From Microcoleus asticus IPMA8 (GTDB lineage: Bacteria > Cyanobacteriota > Cyanobacteriia > Cyanobacteriales > Microcoleaceae): a DNA stretch of 20,066 nucleotides. The notes under the pieces were generated by a model. It did not search any database. It was not told where the DNA came from and worked only from the letters and a program-made list of their open reading frames with translations. Of this stretch, positions 1 to 7,561 are shown one piece after another. Within the stretch, counting starts at the first letter, position 1. Each line of letters opens with the position of its first letter. The stretch spans positions 1 to 20,066 of the forward strand of contig NZ_SRRZ01000133.1 of assembly GCF_013179805.1 (NCBI RefSeq), given 5' to 3'. Made by a program: the position numbers and the translations under genes.

Positions 1-1
1 A

Positions 2-61
2 CACAAATTTGGTATTTTTGAACCAACACTCAATGGAACTGCTGCTCGCTCGAACCCTTAA
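2..61 (+). CDS. Possible C-terminal tail of an upstream gene (partial)
   Basis: The frame is open from the left edge to a TAA at 59-61 and would encode about 19 residues ending ...NGTAARSNP. It reads like an ordinary protein end and lies just before a HIP1 site and an AT-rich spacer. With so few residues no family can be named. It could be a chance open frame. Confidence 0.25.
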   Translation, partial: HKFGIFEPTLNGTAARSNP

Positions 62-141
62 TTCATTTACGAATGATTTGCGATCGCTATAGGAGATATT
101 AAAAATACAATAAAATCAATGATTGTCTTCATTTGTCCGCA

Positions 142-176
142 ATCTAAAATCTAAAATCTAAAATCTAAAATCTAAA
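142..176. repeat. Heptamer tandem repeat, ATCTAAA x5
   Basis: Five perfect consecutive copies of ATCTAAA end 13 bases before the GTG start of the glycosyltransferase. This is the short tandemly repeated repetitive (STRR) type common in filamentous cyanobacteria. The same motif on the other strand (ATTTTAG) forms the array at 7442-7469. Confidence 0.9.
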
Positions 177-189
177 ATGGTCTAAGTTA

Positions 190-1137
190 GTGCCGAAAAT
201 TAGCGTTTGCATTCCTACTTGCAATCGAGTGCATCTGCTGGCTTGTGCGATCGCCAGCGTGCTAGATCAAACTTATACAGATTTTGAATTAATTGTCTGC
301 GATGACGGCTCAACTGACAGCACTCCGTTGTTAATGTCGGAATTTGTGGATCGCGGGATTCGCTACATTCGACACCCGCAGAATATCGGCAAAAGTAATA
401 ATATGCGATCGGGCTTTGCGGCGGCAAGGGGCGAATATTTTATCAAGTTTGACGATGACGATCGCCTGAGCGCGCAATTTCTAGAGCGGACATCTGCTAT
501 TTTAGATAAAGACCGCAGCATCGATTTTGTCAGTACCGATCACTGGGTGATCGACATTAACAATTATATTGACGAAAACCAGACGAAACTCAATTCGCAG
601 CGGTGGGGCCGCACTGAGTTGTCGCCTGGAATTATTGAAGATTTGCTCTCCACAGTTTTTGTGAGACAAAGTTTGCAAATAGGGGCAACTTTGTTTCGCC
701 GCCGCGCGCTGGAAGAAGTGGGATTTCTGCGGCCGAATTTGCAAAATTGCGAAGATAACGATTTGTTTGTCAGACTTGCGATTGCTGGCAAAAAGTGCTA
801 TTACTTGCCGGAGCTGTTGATGGAGTATCGAGTTCATGCTGGACAGCAAGGAGTCGATCGGGCAATTCCGTATTTGAGTGATAAATTGCGCTATTTACTC
901 GGCTACGAATTTGATTCCGAGAAGTTGGAAACAGTCAGGCTCAAAAGGATTGCAGAAACTCAATTAGCGCTGGGTTTGCGGCTGATTGAGGTTGGTGAAA
1001 CTGCAAAAGGGCGATCGATGGTGCGAGCTGGAAAGTCTGTTTCTGAGGCGAAAATGTGGGCGGGTTTGGGATTGTCGCTGCTGCCCGTCGAGTTGCGTCC
1101 AAGGGCATTTGAGTTGGTGCGAGAGTTGATGAAGTAA
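190..1137 (+). CDS. Family 2 glycosyltransferase
   Basis: This 315-residue protein is a GT-A fold (GT2) glycosyltransferase. It transfers a sugar from a nucleotide-sugar donor, probably in exopolysaccharide, O-antigen or glycan assembly. The N-terminus has the classic opening strand (PKISVCIPTCNR, residues 2-13), then VCDDGSTD (36-43) for nucleotide binding. The run FDDDDR (87-92) contains the metal-binding DXD. A 'C-E-D-N-D-L' segment near 187-192 resembles the ED motif that carries the catalytic base region. There is no membrane segment, so it is probably cytoplasmic or membrane-associated. The start is GTG at 190. An ATG at 177 is out of frame and runs straight into a stop. No good Shine-Dalgarno sequence is visible. 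Acceptor and donor cannot be deduced. Confidence 0.9.
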   Translation: MPKISVCIPTCNRVHLLACAIASVLDQTYTDFELIVCDDGSTDSTPLLMSEFVDRGIRYIRHPQNIGKSNNMRSGFAAARGEYFIKFDDDDRLSAQFLERTSAILDKDRSIDFVSTDHWVIDINNYIDENQTKLNSQRWGRTELSPGIIEDLLSTVFVRQSLQIGATLFRRRALEEVGFLRPNLQNCEDNDLFVRLAIAGKKCYYLPELLMEYRVHAGQQGVDRAIPYLSDKLRYLLGYEFDSEKLETVRLKRIAETQLALGLRLIEVGETAKGRSMVRAGKSVSEAKMWAGLGLSLLPVELRPRAFELVRELMK

Positions 1138-1512
1138 CCATCAATAAGAATTATTAACTATCAGCAGCGGATAATATATTAATTTCAATTAGAGTACGGG
1201 GTTTTATTTGGCCTTGAGATTTGCTCAGATTTGGCTCGATCGAGCACTTGCCGGGATCGTTGAGAAAGTCCGCGGAAAAAATAAAAATTCGATCGGACAC
1301 GTTTTACATTAAATTAAGAAATTAAGAAATACTGAAAAATTATTAAGTATTTACGAGTTTGACATCGACCGGGCACGAGTACAGACCTTTCCTTGGGTCT
1401 GCCCTGCTTGTGCTATCTGTCAGGCGATTAGGGAAAACTTTTGCCCTGACACTGGGTGAAGGAATCAAAGTCAGCATTGTTAAATTCTGTCTAGTTTATT
1501 AATGCAGTACTC
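1138..1512. other. Intergenic leader region of bicA
   Basis: There is no gene in these 375 bases. The left part is AT-rich with small direct repeats (AAATTAAG near 1312-1326). The right part is GC-richer and contains the two hairpins described separately, ending about 60 bases before the bicA start. A convincing -10/-35 pair could not be placed. Confidence 0.6.
1382..1451 (+). promoter_or_regulatory. Two consecutive hairpins in the bicA 5' leader
   Basis: Hairpin 1 pairs CAGACC (1382-1387) with GGTCTG (1396-1401) around an 8-nt loop. Hairpin 2 pairs TGTCAGG (1418-1424) with CCTGACA (1445-1451) around 20 nt. Neither is followed by a T tract, so neither is a simple terminator. A structured 5' leader that tunes bicA expression is an inference; a dispersed element is the alternative. 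Confidence 0.4.
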
Positions 1513-3186
1513 ATGTCAATAACTAATCAGATTCGTTTTAATAACCTCAAGGGCGACATCTTCGGCGGTGTCACGGCTGCCATTGTCTCGCTGCCCCTGG
1601 CCCTCGCCTTCGGGGTCGCTTCTGGAATCGGGCCGATCGGGGGACTGTACGGTGCCATTTGCGTTGGCTTCTTTGCGGCGCTGTTTGGCGGCACCCCAAC
1701 ACTGATTTCTGAACCCACCGGACCGATGACTGTGGTGATGACTGCGATCGTCGCCTCACTCACCGCCAGCAATCCCGAACAAGGGCTAGCAATGGCGTTT
1801 ACCGTTGTGATGCTGGCGGGGTTGTTTCAAATCATCTTTGGTATTTTCAAGCTAGGGAAATACGTCACCCTGATGCCATACAGCGTGATTTCCGGCTTTA
1901 TGTCGGGAATTGGCGTGATTTTGATCATTCTGCAAATTGCACCCTTTCTGGGTCAAGCCCCTCCCAAGGGCGGTGTTTTGGGCACTTTTATGGCAATTCC
2001 GCAGTTGCTGGCAAACATAAATCCGCCGGAAGCAATTCTCGGTGTCTTGACGGTGGCAATTATTTTCCTGATGCCCAAACAGGTGAAGAAAATCGTGCCC
2101 CCGCAATTGATAGCGCTGATTGTCGGCACGGTAATTTCCCTGACTGTGTTTCAGGGGGCGGATATTCGCCGGATTGGCGAAATTCCGGTGGGACTGCCCC
2201 CGTTGCAATTGCCGACTTTTTCCGCCGGTCAACTCACGGTGATGTTTGTGGATGGGGTGATGCTGGGGATGCTGGGCTGTATCGATACCTTGCTGACGGC
2301 GGTGGTGGCGGACAGTCTAACGCGGACCGAGCACAAGTCCGATAAGGAGTTGATCGGTCAAGGGATTGGCAACATCGTATCGGGGATCTGCGGTGGCTTA
2401 CCGGGCGCCGGGGCAACGATGGGAACTGTGGTCAATATCCAAACAGGCGCGACTTCGGCGTTGTCGGGTTTAACTCGGGCCTTGGTGTTGCTGGTGGTGG
2501 TTTTGGGGGCGGCGAGGTTAACTGAACCGATTCCGATGGCGGTGTTGGCGGGGATTGCGCTGAAGGTGGGGATTGATATTCTTGACTGGAGTTTCCTGAA
2601 ACGATCGCACAAAGTATCTGTTAAGGGTTCCCTGATCATGTACGGGGTAATGCTTTTGACTGTGTTTGTGGATCTGATTGTCGCGGTGGGTGTGGGCGTC
2701 TTTATTGCTAATATCCTGACGATCGAACGGTTGAGTAGTATGCAGTCTGCGGGAGTGAAGCTGATTTCCGATACGGATGATGATGCGATCCTCAGTCAGG
2801 AGGAAAAGCAACTCTTGGATCGGGGTAGGGGGCGCGTGTTGCTGTTCTGCTTGAGCGGCCCGATGATTTTTGGGTTGTCGAAGGCGATTGCCCGCGAACA
2901 CAATGCTATGAAGGATGCGGATGCTTTGGTGATAGATCTGACTGCTGTGCCCATGCTGGGGGTAACGGCTTCGCTGGCGATCGAAAATGCGATTCGCGAT
3001 GCCAGCGATAAGGGTTTGCAGGTTTACATCGTCGGTGCCAGCGAGAAAATTCAGCAGCGCTTGCAGAAGTTGGGATTGTTGGATCTGATCGCGCCAGAGC
3101 ATGTCATGAGCGATCGTACCGCAGCCTTGCGACAAGCAGTCGCTGTGGTTGACAGCAAAGGCATCCCCTTGGGAGTGGCGGCGTAA
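1513..3186 (+). CDS. bicA: SulP-family Na+-dependent bicarbonate transporter BicA
   Basis: This 557-residue plasma-membrane protein imports bicarbonate with sodium as part of the carbon-concentrating mechanism. It aligns by eye from end to end with BicA of Synechococcus PCC 7002 and is close to the usual ~560 residues. The membrane domain (about 1-420) is followed by a linker and a cytoplasmic STAS domain (about 435-545). Positions linked to Na+ and substrate in the BicA structure are kept: T69 (EPTGPM), D258 and T262 (CIDTLLT), and G300-A301-T302 (GAGATMG). The numbering agrees exactly with the PCC 7002 protein as I remember it. The ATG start lies directly before SITNQIRFNNLKGD, matching the family N-terminus. 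The gene stands alone with a hairpin leader upstream and an intrinsic terminator downstream. Transport of another anion cannot be excluded, but the match to BicA is much closer than to generic sulfate permeases. Confidence 0.95.
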   Translation: MSITNQIRFNNLKGDIFGGVTAAIVSLPLALAFGVASGIGPIGGLYGAICVGFFAALFGGTPTLISEPTGPMTVVMTAIVASLTASNPEQGLAMAFTVVMLAGLFQIIFGIFKLGKYVTLMPYSVISGFMSGIGVILIILQIAPFLGQAPPKGGVLGTFMAIPQLLANINPPEAILGVLTVAIIFLMPKQVKKIVPPQLIALIVGTVISLTVFQGADIRRIGEIPVGLPPLQLPTFSAGQLTVMFVDGVMLGMLGCIDTLLTAVVADSLTRTEHKSDKELIGQGIGNIVSGICGGLPGAGATMGTVVNIQTGATSALSGLTRALVLLVVVLGAARLTEPIPMAVLAGIALKVGIDILDWSFLKRSHKVSVKGSLIMYGVMLLTVFVDLIVAVGVGVFIANILTIERLSSMQSAGVKLISDTDDDAILSQEEKQLLDRGRGRVLLFCLSGPMIFGLSKAIAREHNAMKDADALVIDLTAVPMLGVTASLAIENAIRDASDKGLQVYIVGASEKIQQRLQKLGLLDLIAPEHVMSDRTAALRQAVAVVDSKGIPLGVAA

Positions 3187-3215
3187 CAAGGCGCGAATTC
3201 GCCGAAATAGTTCGT

Positions 3216-3247
3216 TAGCAGGAGTGCCAGTTTCTCCTGCTATTTTT
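3216..3247 (+). terminator. Intrinsic terminator of bicA
   Basis: A perfect 9-bp stem, TAGCAGGAG (3216-3224) with CTCCTGCTA (3234-3242), has a 9-nt loop and is followed by TTTTT (3243-3247). It starts about 30 bases after the bicA stop codon. Confidence 0.85.
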
Positions 3248-3332
3248 ATGGCTCGATCGCTCCTTTCATCTCGTTTCCGGTTGCATAGGTATTGTTCAAA
3301 TGTCCAAACAGTCAGCTCGAAAGCATAATTTT

Positions 3333-3360
3333 AGTCAACAGCCAACAGTCAACAGTCAAC
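3333..3360. repeat. Heptamer tandem repeat, AGTCAAC x4
   Basis: Four heptamers AGTCAAC, the second with one change (AGCCAAC), lie in the spacer between bicA and the convergent DinB gene. It is the same family as the array at 7476-7524. Confidence 0.85.
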
Positions 3361-3494
3361 AATCATCTCGCTCCTGCAACCATAATTGATATGAATTATT
3401 GATTTTCTTCAGTCCCCCTCTGCTGGGACGAGAGGCAAGTATAGAGGAGGTTTTAATCGCCCAGTCTTCTGGCGTGTCGTTTTACAAGCAGAAA

Positions 3495-4007
3495 TTATCC
3501 GAATGATATAGCGGGTAGCCACGGAATATCTGTAGCGCCTGGGTCGTAGCCAAGTTGTTTGAGCAGTGTGGTAATTTGTCCTCTATGGTGAGTTTGATGA
3601 TTGAACATATGTGTCACCAGAATCCAAGTTGGTAGCACGCGGCATTTACCATCTACATTGCTTGTGTACTCAAACGGTTGACTCAACCAGTCAGAATTAA
3701 GGTTTGTAGACCATTCTATAATTTGCCGATCCATTGTCTCCTGTTCTGCTCTCAAAACCTCAAATTCAGCATACAGTTCTTGACCGATAACGGCTACAGA
3801 AAATGGGTGAAGAGTGAAACGACCCATCCATGCTTTGTCACCATACAGTAAGTGATTCAAAGTGCCATGAATAGACTTGAAAAAGGCACCCATATCCTGT
3901 TTGCGCTGTTCATCAGGAATTGCCGAGCAGACAGAATATATTTTTTGATTCATCCAGCAATTGTACTCAGCCATTAGCTGGTAGTAGCTACCGTCGTACA
4001 TACTCAA
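3495..4007 (-). CDS. DinB-family (DfsB-like) putative metal-dependent protein
   Basis: This 170-residue protein has the length and motif layout of DinB-fold four-helix-bundle proteins. These typically bind a divalent metal through three histidines, and some are thiol transferases. The candidate ligands are H52 (in GTLNHLLYGDK) plus H137 and H141 of the NHQTHHRGQ motif (136-144), which is diagnostic for the family. The C-terminus ends with GYDPGATD then IPWL, also typical. There is no signal peptide, so it is cytoplasmic. The start is ATG at 4007, with a second in-frame ATG two codons in. The next minus-strand gene upstream (4055-4336) is 47 bases away, so the two may be co-transcribed. No substrate can be named; despite the family name a link to DNA damage is not implied. 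Confidence 0.88.
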   Translation of the reverse strand: MSMYDGSYYQLMAEYNCWMNQKIYSVCSAIPDEQRKQDMGAFFKSIHGTLNHLLYGDKAWMGRFTLHPFSVAVIGQELYAEFEVLRAEQETMDRQIIEWSTNLNSDWLSQPFEYTSNVDGKCRVLPTWILVTHMFNHQTHHRGQITTLLKQLGYDPGATDIPWLPAISFG

Positions 4008-4054
4008 AACTTAACCACATAGTTTGAATAACTTACATTATACAAATAGGTCTT

Positions 4055-4336
4055 TCACAATACTCCTGACTCTAATTGGTCTAGATAAATAAACTCAGGA
4101 GCTTGAACTCCGGCTTCTTTTCTAATTTTAACCAGTCTAGGCGACTCAAAAAACGCCCTAGCATCTGCGATTGATGTCCACGCGGAGAAATGAACAATTT
4201 TGTTGGGTTCATTGTGATACTTCAAGACTTGATAGGAGCGCTCGCCAGCTTCTTTTCGGATGCTTTCAGCATTATCAAATACCTGTTTCCAAGCTTCATA
4301 GTTTTCTACTTCATGAATAATTAAGACATACTGCAT
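4055..4336 (-). CDS. Dimeric alpha/beta-barrel protein, antibiotic-biosynthesis-monooxygenase-like
   Basis: This 93-residue protein begins MQYVLIIHEVENYEAWKQVFD, a first strand plus helix typical of ferredoxin-like dimeric barrel (ABM/Dabb) proteins. A later segment (VHFSAWTSIADARAFFESPRL) matches the core strand and second helix of that fold. Such proteins include small cofactor-free monooxygenases, but many have no assigned reaction, and I see no defining catalytic residue. I chose the ATG at 4336. The frame stays open to a TTG at 4363, but those nine extra codons lie outside the fold. It is upstream of and probably transcribed with the DinB-fold gene. Confidence 0.75.
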   Translation of the reverse strand: MQYVLIIHEVENYEAWKQVFDNAESIRKEAGERSYQVLKYHNEPNKIVHFSAWTSIADARAFFESPRLVKIRKEAGVQAPEFIYLDQLESGVL

Positions 4337-4509
4337 AGTAATCAGCTTCTTTGAGCCTCTCAAAACTTCAAACGACTAATTTGATTAGACTAACTCACTT
4401 TATCTCCAAAGCCGAGCACAGGAGAGCGACTAAATTATACCGTAGTGACGGTAGAAAATCCTGCCAACACCGAACAGAGCGATCGCGCTTTCCACTAAAG
4501 TAGTAAACA

Positions 4510-5241
4510 GTGCCTGATGTAAATAAGTTTTTCCTAAATATCGTGTCTATATTTGCTGAAGTTCCGACTGTGTGGCTGCAAATTTCCCTCGTGGGAGTCT
4601 GGCTGGGCTTGATTTTACTGGTAGCTGAGGGCTTAAATCGCTTTACTTCTGTCGATGCTGAGGTATCGCGGAAGGTGGTGCACATCGGTACTGGAAATGT
4701 GATTTTGCTGGCGTGGTGGCTGGAAATACCCGGTTGGGTGGGGATTTCGGCGGGAATTTTAGCAGGTGCGATCGCCCTAATTTCTTACCAAGTTCCGATT
4801 TTGCCCAGTCTTAACAGTATCAACCGGAAGAGTATGGGGACTTTTTTCTATGCTGTTAGTATCAGCGTTCTTGTAGCTTGGTTTTGGCCGCTGGAACGTC
4901 AGGAATACGCTGCTTTGGGCATTTTAGTGATGACTTGGGGCGACGGATTAGCTGCTGTCATCGGCCAGAAATACGGCAAACATATTTATCGAGTTTGGGG
5001 AATGCAGAAGAGTTGGGAAGGTTCTGCAACTATGTATTTGGTGAGTTTTGCTGTTAGCAGTTTAATTTTGCTGGCGGTTCAAGGCGCCGTTTGGCAAACT
5101 TGGGCGGTGTCTGCTGTTGTGGCTTTGGCTGCTGCTACTTTAGAGTCGGTTTCTAAGTGGGGAATTGACAATTTGAGCGTGCCGATCGGCAGTGCTGCGA
5201 TCGCCTTTTTCCTAAATCAATTTTGGGTAATTGGTAATTGA
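4510..5241 (+). CDS. Phytol kinase-like (VTE5/SEC59/diacylglycerol kinase-type) membrane protein
   Basis: This 243-residue, strongly hydrophobic protein has about six to seven membrane spans. It matches the CTP-dependent polyprenol/phytol kinase family, whose plant and Synechocystis members phosphorylate phytol released from chlorophyll for tocopherol or phytyl-diphosphate recycling. Visible motifs are RKVVHIGTG (54-62), INRKSMGTFFY (about 104-114), TWGDGLAAVIG (142-152), YGKH, and the C-terminal DNLSVP. All are typical of the cyanobacterial members. The predicted start is GTG at 4510. The membrane domain begins around residue 20, so a slightly later start would not alter the core. It stands alone, divergent from the 4055-4336 gene and convergent with the small ORF at 5389-5538. 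A farnesol or dolichol-type substrate is possible; phytol is inferred from organism type. Confidence 0.85.
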   Translation: MPDVNKFFLNIVSIFAEVPTVWLQISLVGVWLGLILLVAEGLNRFTSVDAEVSRKVVHIGTGNVILLAWWLEIPGWVGISAGILAGAIALISYQVPILPSLNSINRKSMGTFFYAVSISVLVAWFWPLERQEYAALGILVMTWGDGLAAVIGQKYGKHIYRVWGMQKSWEGSATMYLVSFAVSSLILLAVQGAVWQTWAVSAVVALAAATLESVSKWGIDNLSVPIGSAAIAFFLNQFWVIGN

Positions 5242-5303
5242 TAATTGTAGGTTGGGTAGAACGAAGTGGAACCAAAGCTACAATTACTATTGACAGTCAA
5301 CGG

Positions 5304-5342
5304 TTAACAGTCAACAGTTAATAATTAACTCTTGACTGTTAA
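5304..5342. repeat. Heptamer-derived inverted repeat
   Basis: TTAACAGTCAA (5304-5314) and TTGACTGTTAA (5332-5342) form a perfect 11-bp inverted repeat with a 17-nt AT-rich loop. The arms consist of AACAGTC-type heptamers in opposite orientation. It lies between the convergent phytol kinase gene and the 49-residue ORF and could act as a bidirectional transcription barrier (inference). Confidence 0.75.
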
Positions 5343-5388
5343 ACAAAATATCTGTGCCGAACTCGCTATAAACTGCCTGAATGGCTGC

Positions 5389-5538
5389 TCATTTTCTCGA
5401 TTTAGAGCTTTTGGAGAGCTTGCCTTCAAAAGGTTGAACTCCACTATTGGGATAGTTGTCATCGCTGGGGCTAAAAATCCGCACTGCTGCTTCCGAAACG
5501 TAACGCATCGCGTTTGTCAAAGATTTAGAAAGATTCAT
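5389..5538 (-). CDS. Small 49-residue protein, probable unannotated gene
   Basis: An ATG at 5538 opens 49 codons to a TGA at 5391-5389. The product starts MNLSKSLTNAMRYVSEAAVR and continues IFSPSDDNYPNSGVQPFEGK, then a basic Ser/Lys tail. The first 20 residues can form an amphipathic helix. The following Pro/Asp/Tyr-rich stretch has little bias and looks like conserved protein sequence. The upstream sequence GAGAGG ends 8 bases before the ATG, a better Shine-Dalgarno match than most genes here. I have the impression of similar short proteins in other cyanobacteria, but cannot name a family or function. It is convergent with the phytol kinase gene and divergent from pncB. The overlapping plus-strand frame (5332-5610) looks like a shadow. 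Confidence 0.65.
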   Translation of the reverse strand: MNLSKSLTNAMRYVSEAAVRIFSPSDDNYPNSGVQPFEGKLSKSSKSRK

Positions 5539-5755
5539 AGAATCTGCCTCTCTTATCTGAGTTCTGATACTTCTAATATTACTCAGATTTTTGGCTGTGG
5601 ATGGCTTTAGTAATATTTATTTGAATTACTTATTGGTCTGCAACATTGAAGCAAGCTGAAGGTTTTAGGAATTACGCATTTGTGGGCGATCGACCTTTTG
5701 CTGGTAGATTTTTCCTTGCTCAACTCATGCAGTGGCGATCGCACTCCCGACGCTC

Positions 5756-5818
5756 AGAAACCGGGTTTTCTAACTCGGTTCGAGGACTGCCACCAGATAT
5801 TTTCGTAAAAAACCTGGA
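5756..5818. repeat. Dispersed AGAAACC-type repeat element (probable)
   Basis: It begins with the near-palindrome AGAAACCGGGTTTTCT (5756-5771) and ends with AAAAAACCTGG. A degraded relative, AGAAACCCGTTTTC, occurs at 12762-12775. From general familiarity, such AGAAACCSGGTTTCT elements are common intergenic repeats in Oscillatoriales. Within this window only these two partial copies support it. Confidence 0.45.
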
Positions 5819-5999
5819 ACGCTTGAGTGTTTGCGGTTAATTCCTGAGTTTGTTAAATTAGGTATTTTTATGGATTCTACCATAATATTCGTGCCTCAAA
5901 AACCTAAAATATGCTAATCAGCGCCGTATTCAAGGAATTCTTCAGAGAAATATCTGCCATCTTTATCAAAAATTTACAAAAAGATATGGTATTAGTCAC

Positions 6000-6005
6000 T
6001 ATAAT
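6000..6005 (+). promoter_or_regulatory. Candidate -10 box of the pncB promoter
   Basis: A consensus TATAAT lies 32 bases before the ATG at 6038. Around it GTC (5995-5997) and GAC (6009-6011) form only a very weak dyad. An NrtR operator here would be expected from the gene content but is not demonstrable by eye. Confidence 0.35.
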
Positions 6006-6037
6006 TAAGACAAAGAAATTTGTTCGGGGTTTTTCTT

Positions 6038-7462
6038 ATGAAAACTACCACTGAGAGCCTGCACCTCAAAAATTTTGAAGAAATCCAAGAAGATCGAGAA
6101 CTGACGGTTTCCTCAGCAGATTACAGCCTTTTAACAGATCTCTACCAGCTAACGATGGCGGCTTGTTACGTTGGGGAAGGGCTTGACGGGCGGGCTGCGA
6201 GTTTTGAGTTGTTCGCGCGCAGGTTGCCAGAGGGTTTTGGCTACGCGATCGCGATGGGCTTGGCTCAAGTTATCGACTATCTGGAGAAATTTCGGTTTTC
6301 TCCGGCGCAAATTGAGACTTTGCAGTCCACTGGGATTTTTGCAGGTGCCCCGGAGCGATTTTGGACTCTACTCGCCACAGCCCGCTTTACTGGCGATGTT
6401 TGGGCGGTGCCGGAGGGGACGGCGGTGTTTGCCAACGAGCCGCTGCTGCGCATTGAGGCTCCTCTGTGGCAGGCTCAGTTGGTGGAAACTTATTTGTTGA
6501 ATGCGATAAATTATCAAACTTTGATTGCGACTCGGGCTGCGCGGCTGCGGGATGTCGCGGGCCCGGATGCTAAATTGCTGGAATTCGGGACGCGCAGGGC
6601 TTTTGGGCCTCAAGCTGCTGTGTGGGCGGCTAGGGCGGCTCTGGCTGCTGGGTTCGACGGAACTTCTAATGTTTTGGCTGCTTTGAAGTTGGGCCGCAAA
6701 CCTGTAGGTACTATGGCTCATGCTTTGGTAATGGCTGTGGCGGCTCTAGAAGGTAGCGAAAATGAGGCGTTTGCAGCTTTTCACCGCTGTTTTCCGGGGG
6801 CGCCGCTGCTGATCGATACTTACGATACTGTGGCGGCGGCGCGGATGTTGGCCGATCGAGTAAACAGCGGTGAAATGCAGTTGGAAGGCGTGCGGCTGGA
6901 TTCGGGCGATTTGGCGGTGCTGTCTCGGGAAGTGCGATCGATCCTTCCGGGCGTTCCAATTTTTGCTAGCGGCGATTTGGACGATCGAGAAATTGCTAAA
7001 TTAAAAAGTAGCGGCGCTTGCATTGATGGTTACGGTTTGGGGACGAAATTGGTGAGCGGTTCGCCTGTGAACGGTGTTTATAAGTTGGTGGAAATTGACG
7101 GAATTCCGGTGATGAAAGAGGCAAGCGGCAAGGTAACATATCCAGGAAGAAAGCAAATTTTTAGACATATTGAAAATGGGCAAATTCTCGGAGATTGTTT
7201 GGGATTGTCCGGGGAATTTATTCACAATTGCGATTCTCACTTACCATTAATGGAGTTGGTTGTCAAGGATGGGAAACGAGTGCAGAACCAGGAAAGTTTG
7301 GAGGATATCGCCAAACGAACTGCTGCTTCTGTCGCCAGTCTTCGAGCCGAAACTCGGCAAATTGACAACCCGATTTCGCCGCCGGTGGAAATTTCTACAG
7401 ATTTGCAGAGTCTCACTCAAAAAACGAAAAAGAGTCAATCGATTTTAGATTTTAGATTTTAG
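6038..7462 (+). CDS. pncB: Nicotinate phosphoribosyltransferase
   Basis: This 474-residue enzyme converts nicotinate, PRPP and ATP to nicotinate mononucleotide, the first Preiss-Handler step to NAD+. The N-terminal LLTDLYQLTMAACY is the family signature. Further motifs are EFGTRRAFGPQA (182-193), GTMAHAL (224-230) with H228 at the position of the phosphorylated active-site histidine, and DSGDLAVLS (288-296) with ASGDLDD for PRPP/phosphate binding. I start at ATG 6038; an in-frame TTG six codons upstream (6020) has no support. It opens the same-strand run pncB-nadD-nrtR-like-chorismate mutase-like-nadE. The last residues (SILDFRF) and the TAG stop at 7460-7462 are encoded by an ATTTTAG heptamer array, so the C-terminus has been rewritten by a repeat. 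The catalytic domain is unaffected. Confidence 0.95.
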   Translation: MKTTTESLHLKNFEEIQEDRELTVSSADYSLLTDLYQLTMAACYVGEGLDGRAASFELFARRLPEGFGYAIAMGLAQVIDYLEKFRFSPAQIETLQSTGIFAGAPERFWTLLATARFTGDVWAVPEGTAVFANEPLLRIEAPLWQAQLVETYLLNAINYQTLIATRAARLRDVAGPDAKLLEFGTRRAFGPQAAVWAARAALAAGFDGTSNVLAALKLGRKPVGTMAHALVMAVAALEGSENEAFAAFHRCFPGAPLLIDTYDTVAAARMLADRVNSGEMQLEGVRLDSGDLAVLSREVRSILPGVPIFASGDLDDREIAKLKSSGACIDGYGLGTKLVSGSPVNGVYKLVEIDGIPVMKEASGKVTYPGRKQIFRHIENGQILGDCLGLSGEFIHNCDSHLPLMELVVKDGKRVQNQESLEDIAKRTAASVASLRAETRQIDNPISPPVEISTDLQSLTQKTKKSQSILDFRF

Positions 7463-7469
7463 ATTTTAG
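7442..7469. repeat. Heptamer tandem repeat, ATTTTAG x4, containing the pncB stop codon
   Basis: Four perfect ATTTTAG copies follow each other. Because 7 is not a multiple of 3 the frame rotates through the array, and the TAG at 7460-7462 ends pncB. The motif on the other strand matches the ATCTAAA/CTAAAAT array at 142-176. Confidence 0.9.
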
Positions 7470-7475
7470 ATTGAA

Positions 7476-7524
7476 GTCAGTAGTCAGTAGTCAGCAGTCA
7501 ACAGTCAACAGTCAACAGTCAACA
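7476..7524. repeat. Heptamer tandem repeat, GTCARYA x7
   Basis: Seven consecutive heptamers run GTCAGTA, GTCAGTA, GTCAGCA, then GTCAACA four times, in the 99-base gap between pncB and nadD. The gradient from GTCAGTA to GTCAACA suggests stepwise expansion. Confidence 0.92.
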
Positions 7525-7561
7525 ATTCCCCATTAACTATTAACGATATTACCGATTACCT

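Larger units (their letters stand above)
5539..6037. other. Intergenic region between the small ORF and pncB
   Basis: About 500 bases separate two divergent genes. The region contains a dispersed-repeat-like element (5756-5818), a HIP1 site near 5735, and AT-rich sequence before pncB. A TATAAT (6000-6005) lies 32 bases before the pncB ATG. The nearest -35-like hexamer, TTTACA (5973-5978), is at a too-long 21-bp spacing. An open frame at 5646-5840 reads through the repeat and is not believed. Confidence 0.5.

Noticed and set aside
5332..5610. Plus-strand open frame of 92 codons
   Set aside because: It is antisense to the more convincing 49-residue minus-strand ORF and starts inside heptamer-derived repeat sequence.
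5646..5840. Plus-strand open frame of 64 codons
   Set aside because: It reads through the AGAAACC-type repeat and a HIP1 site, has no domain and no ribosome-binding site.
5992..6014. NrtR operator at the pncB promoter
   Set aside because: Only a weak GTC/GAC dyad is present around the -10 box; this is too little to call a binding site.
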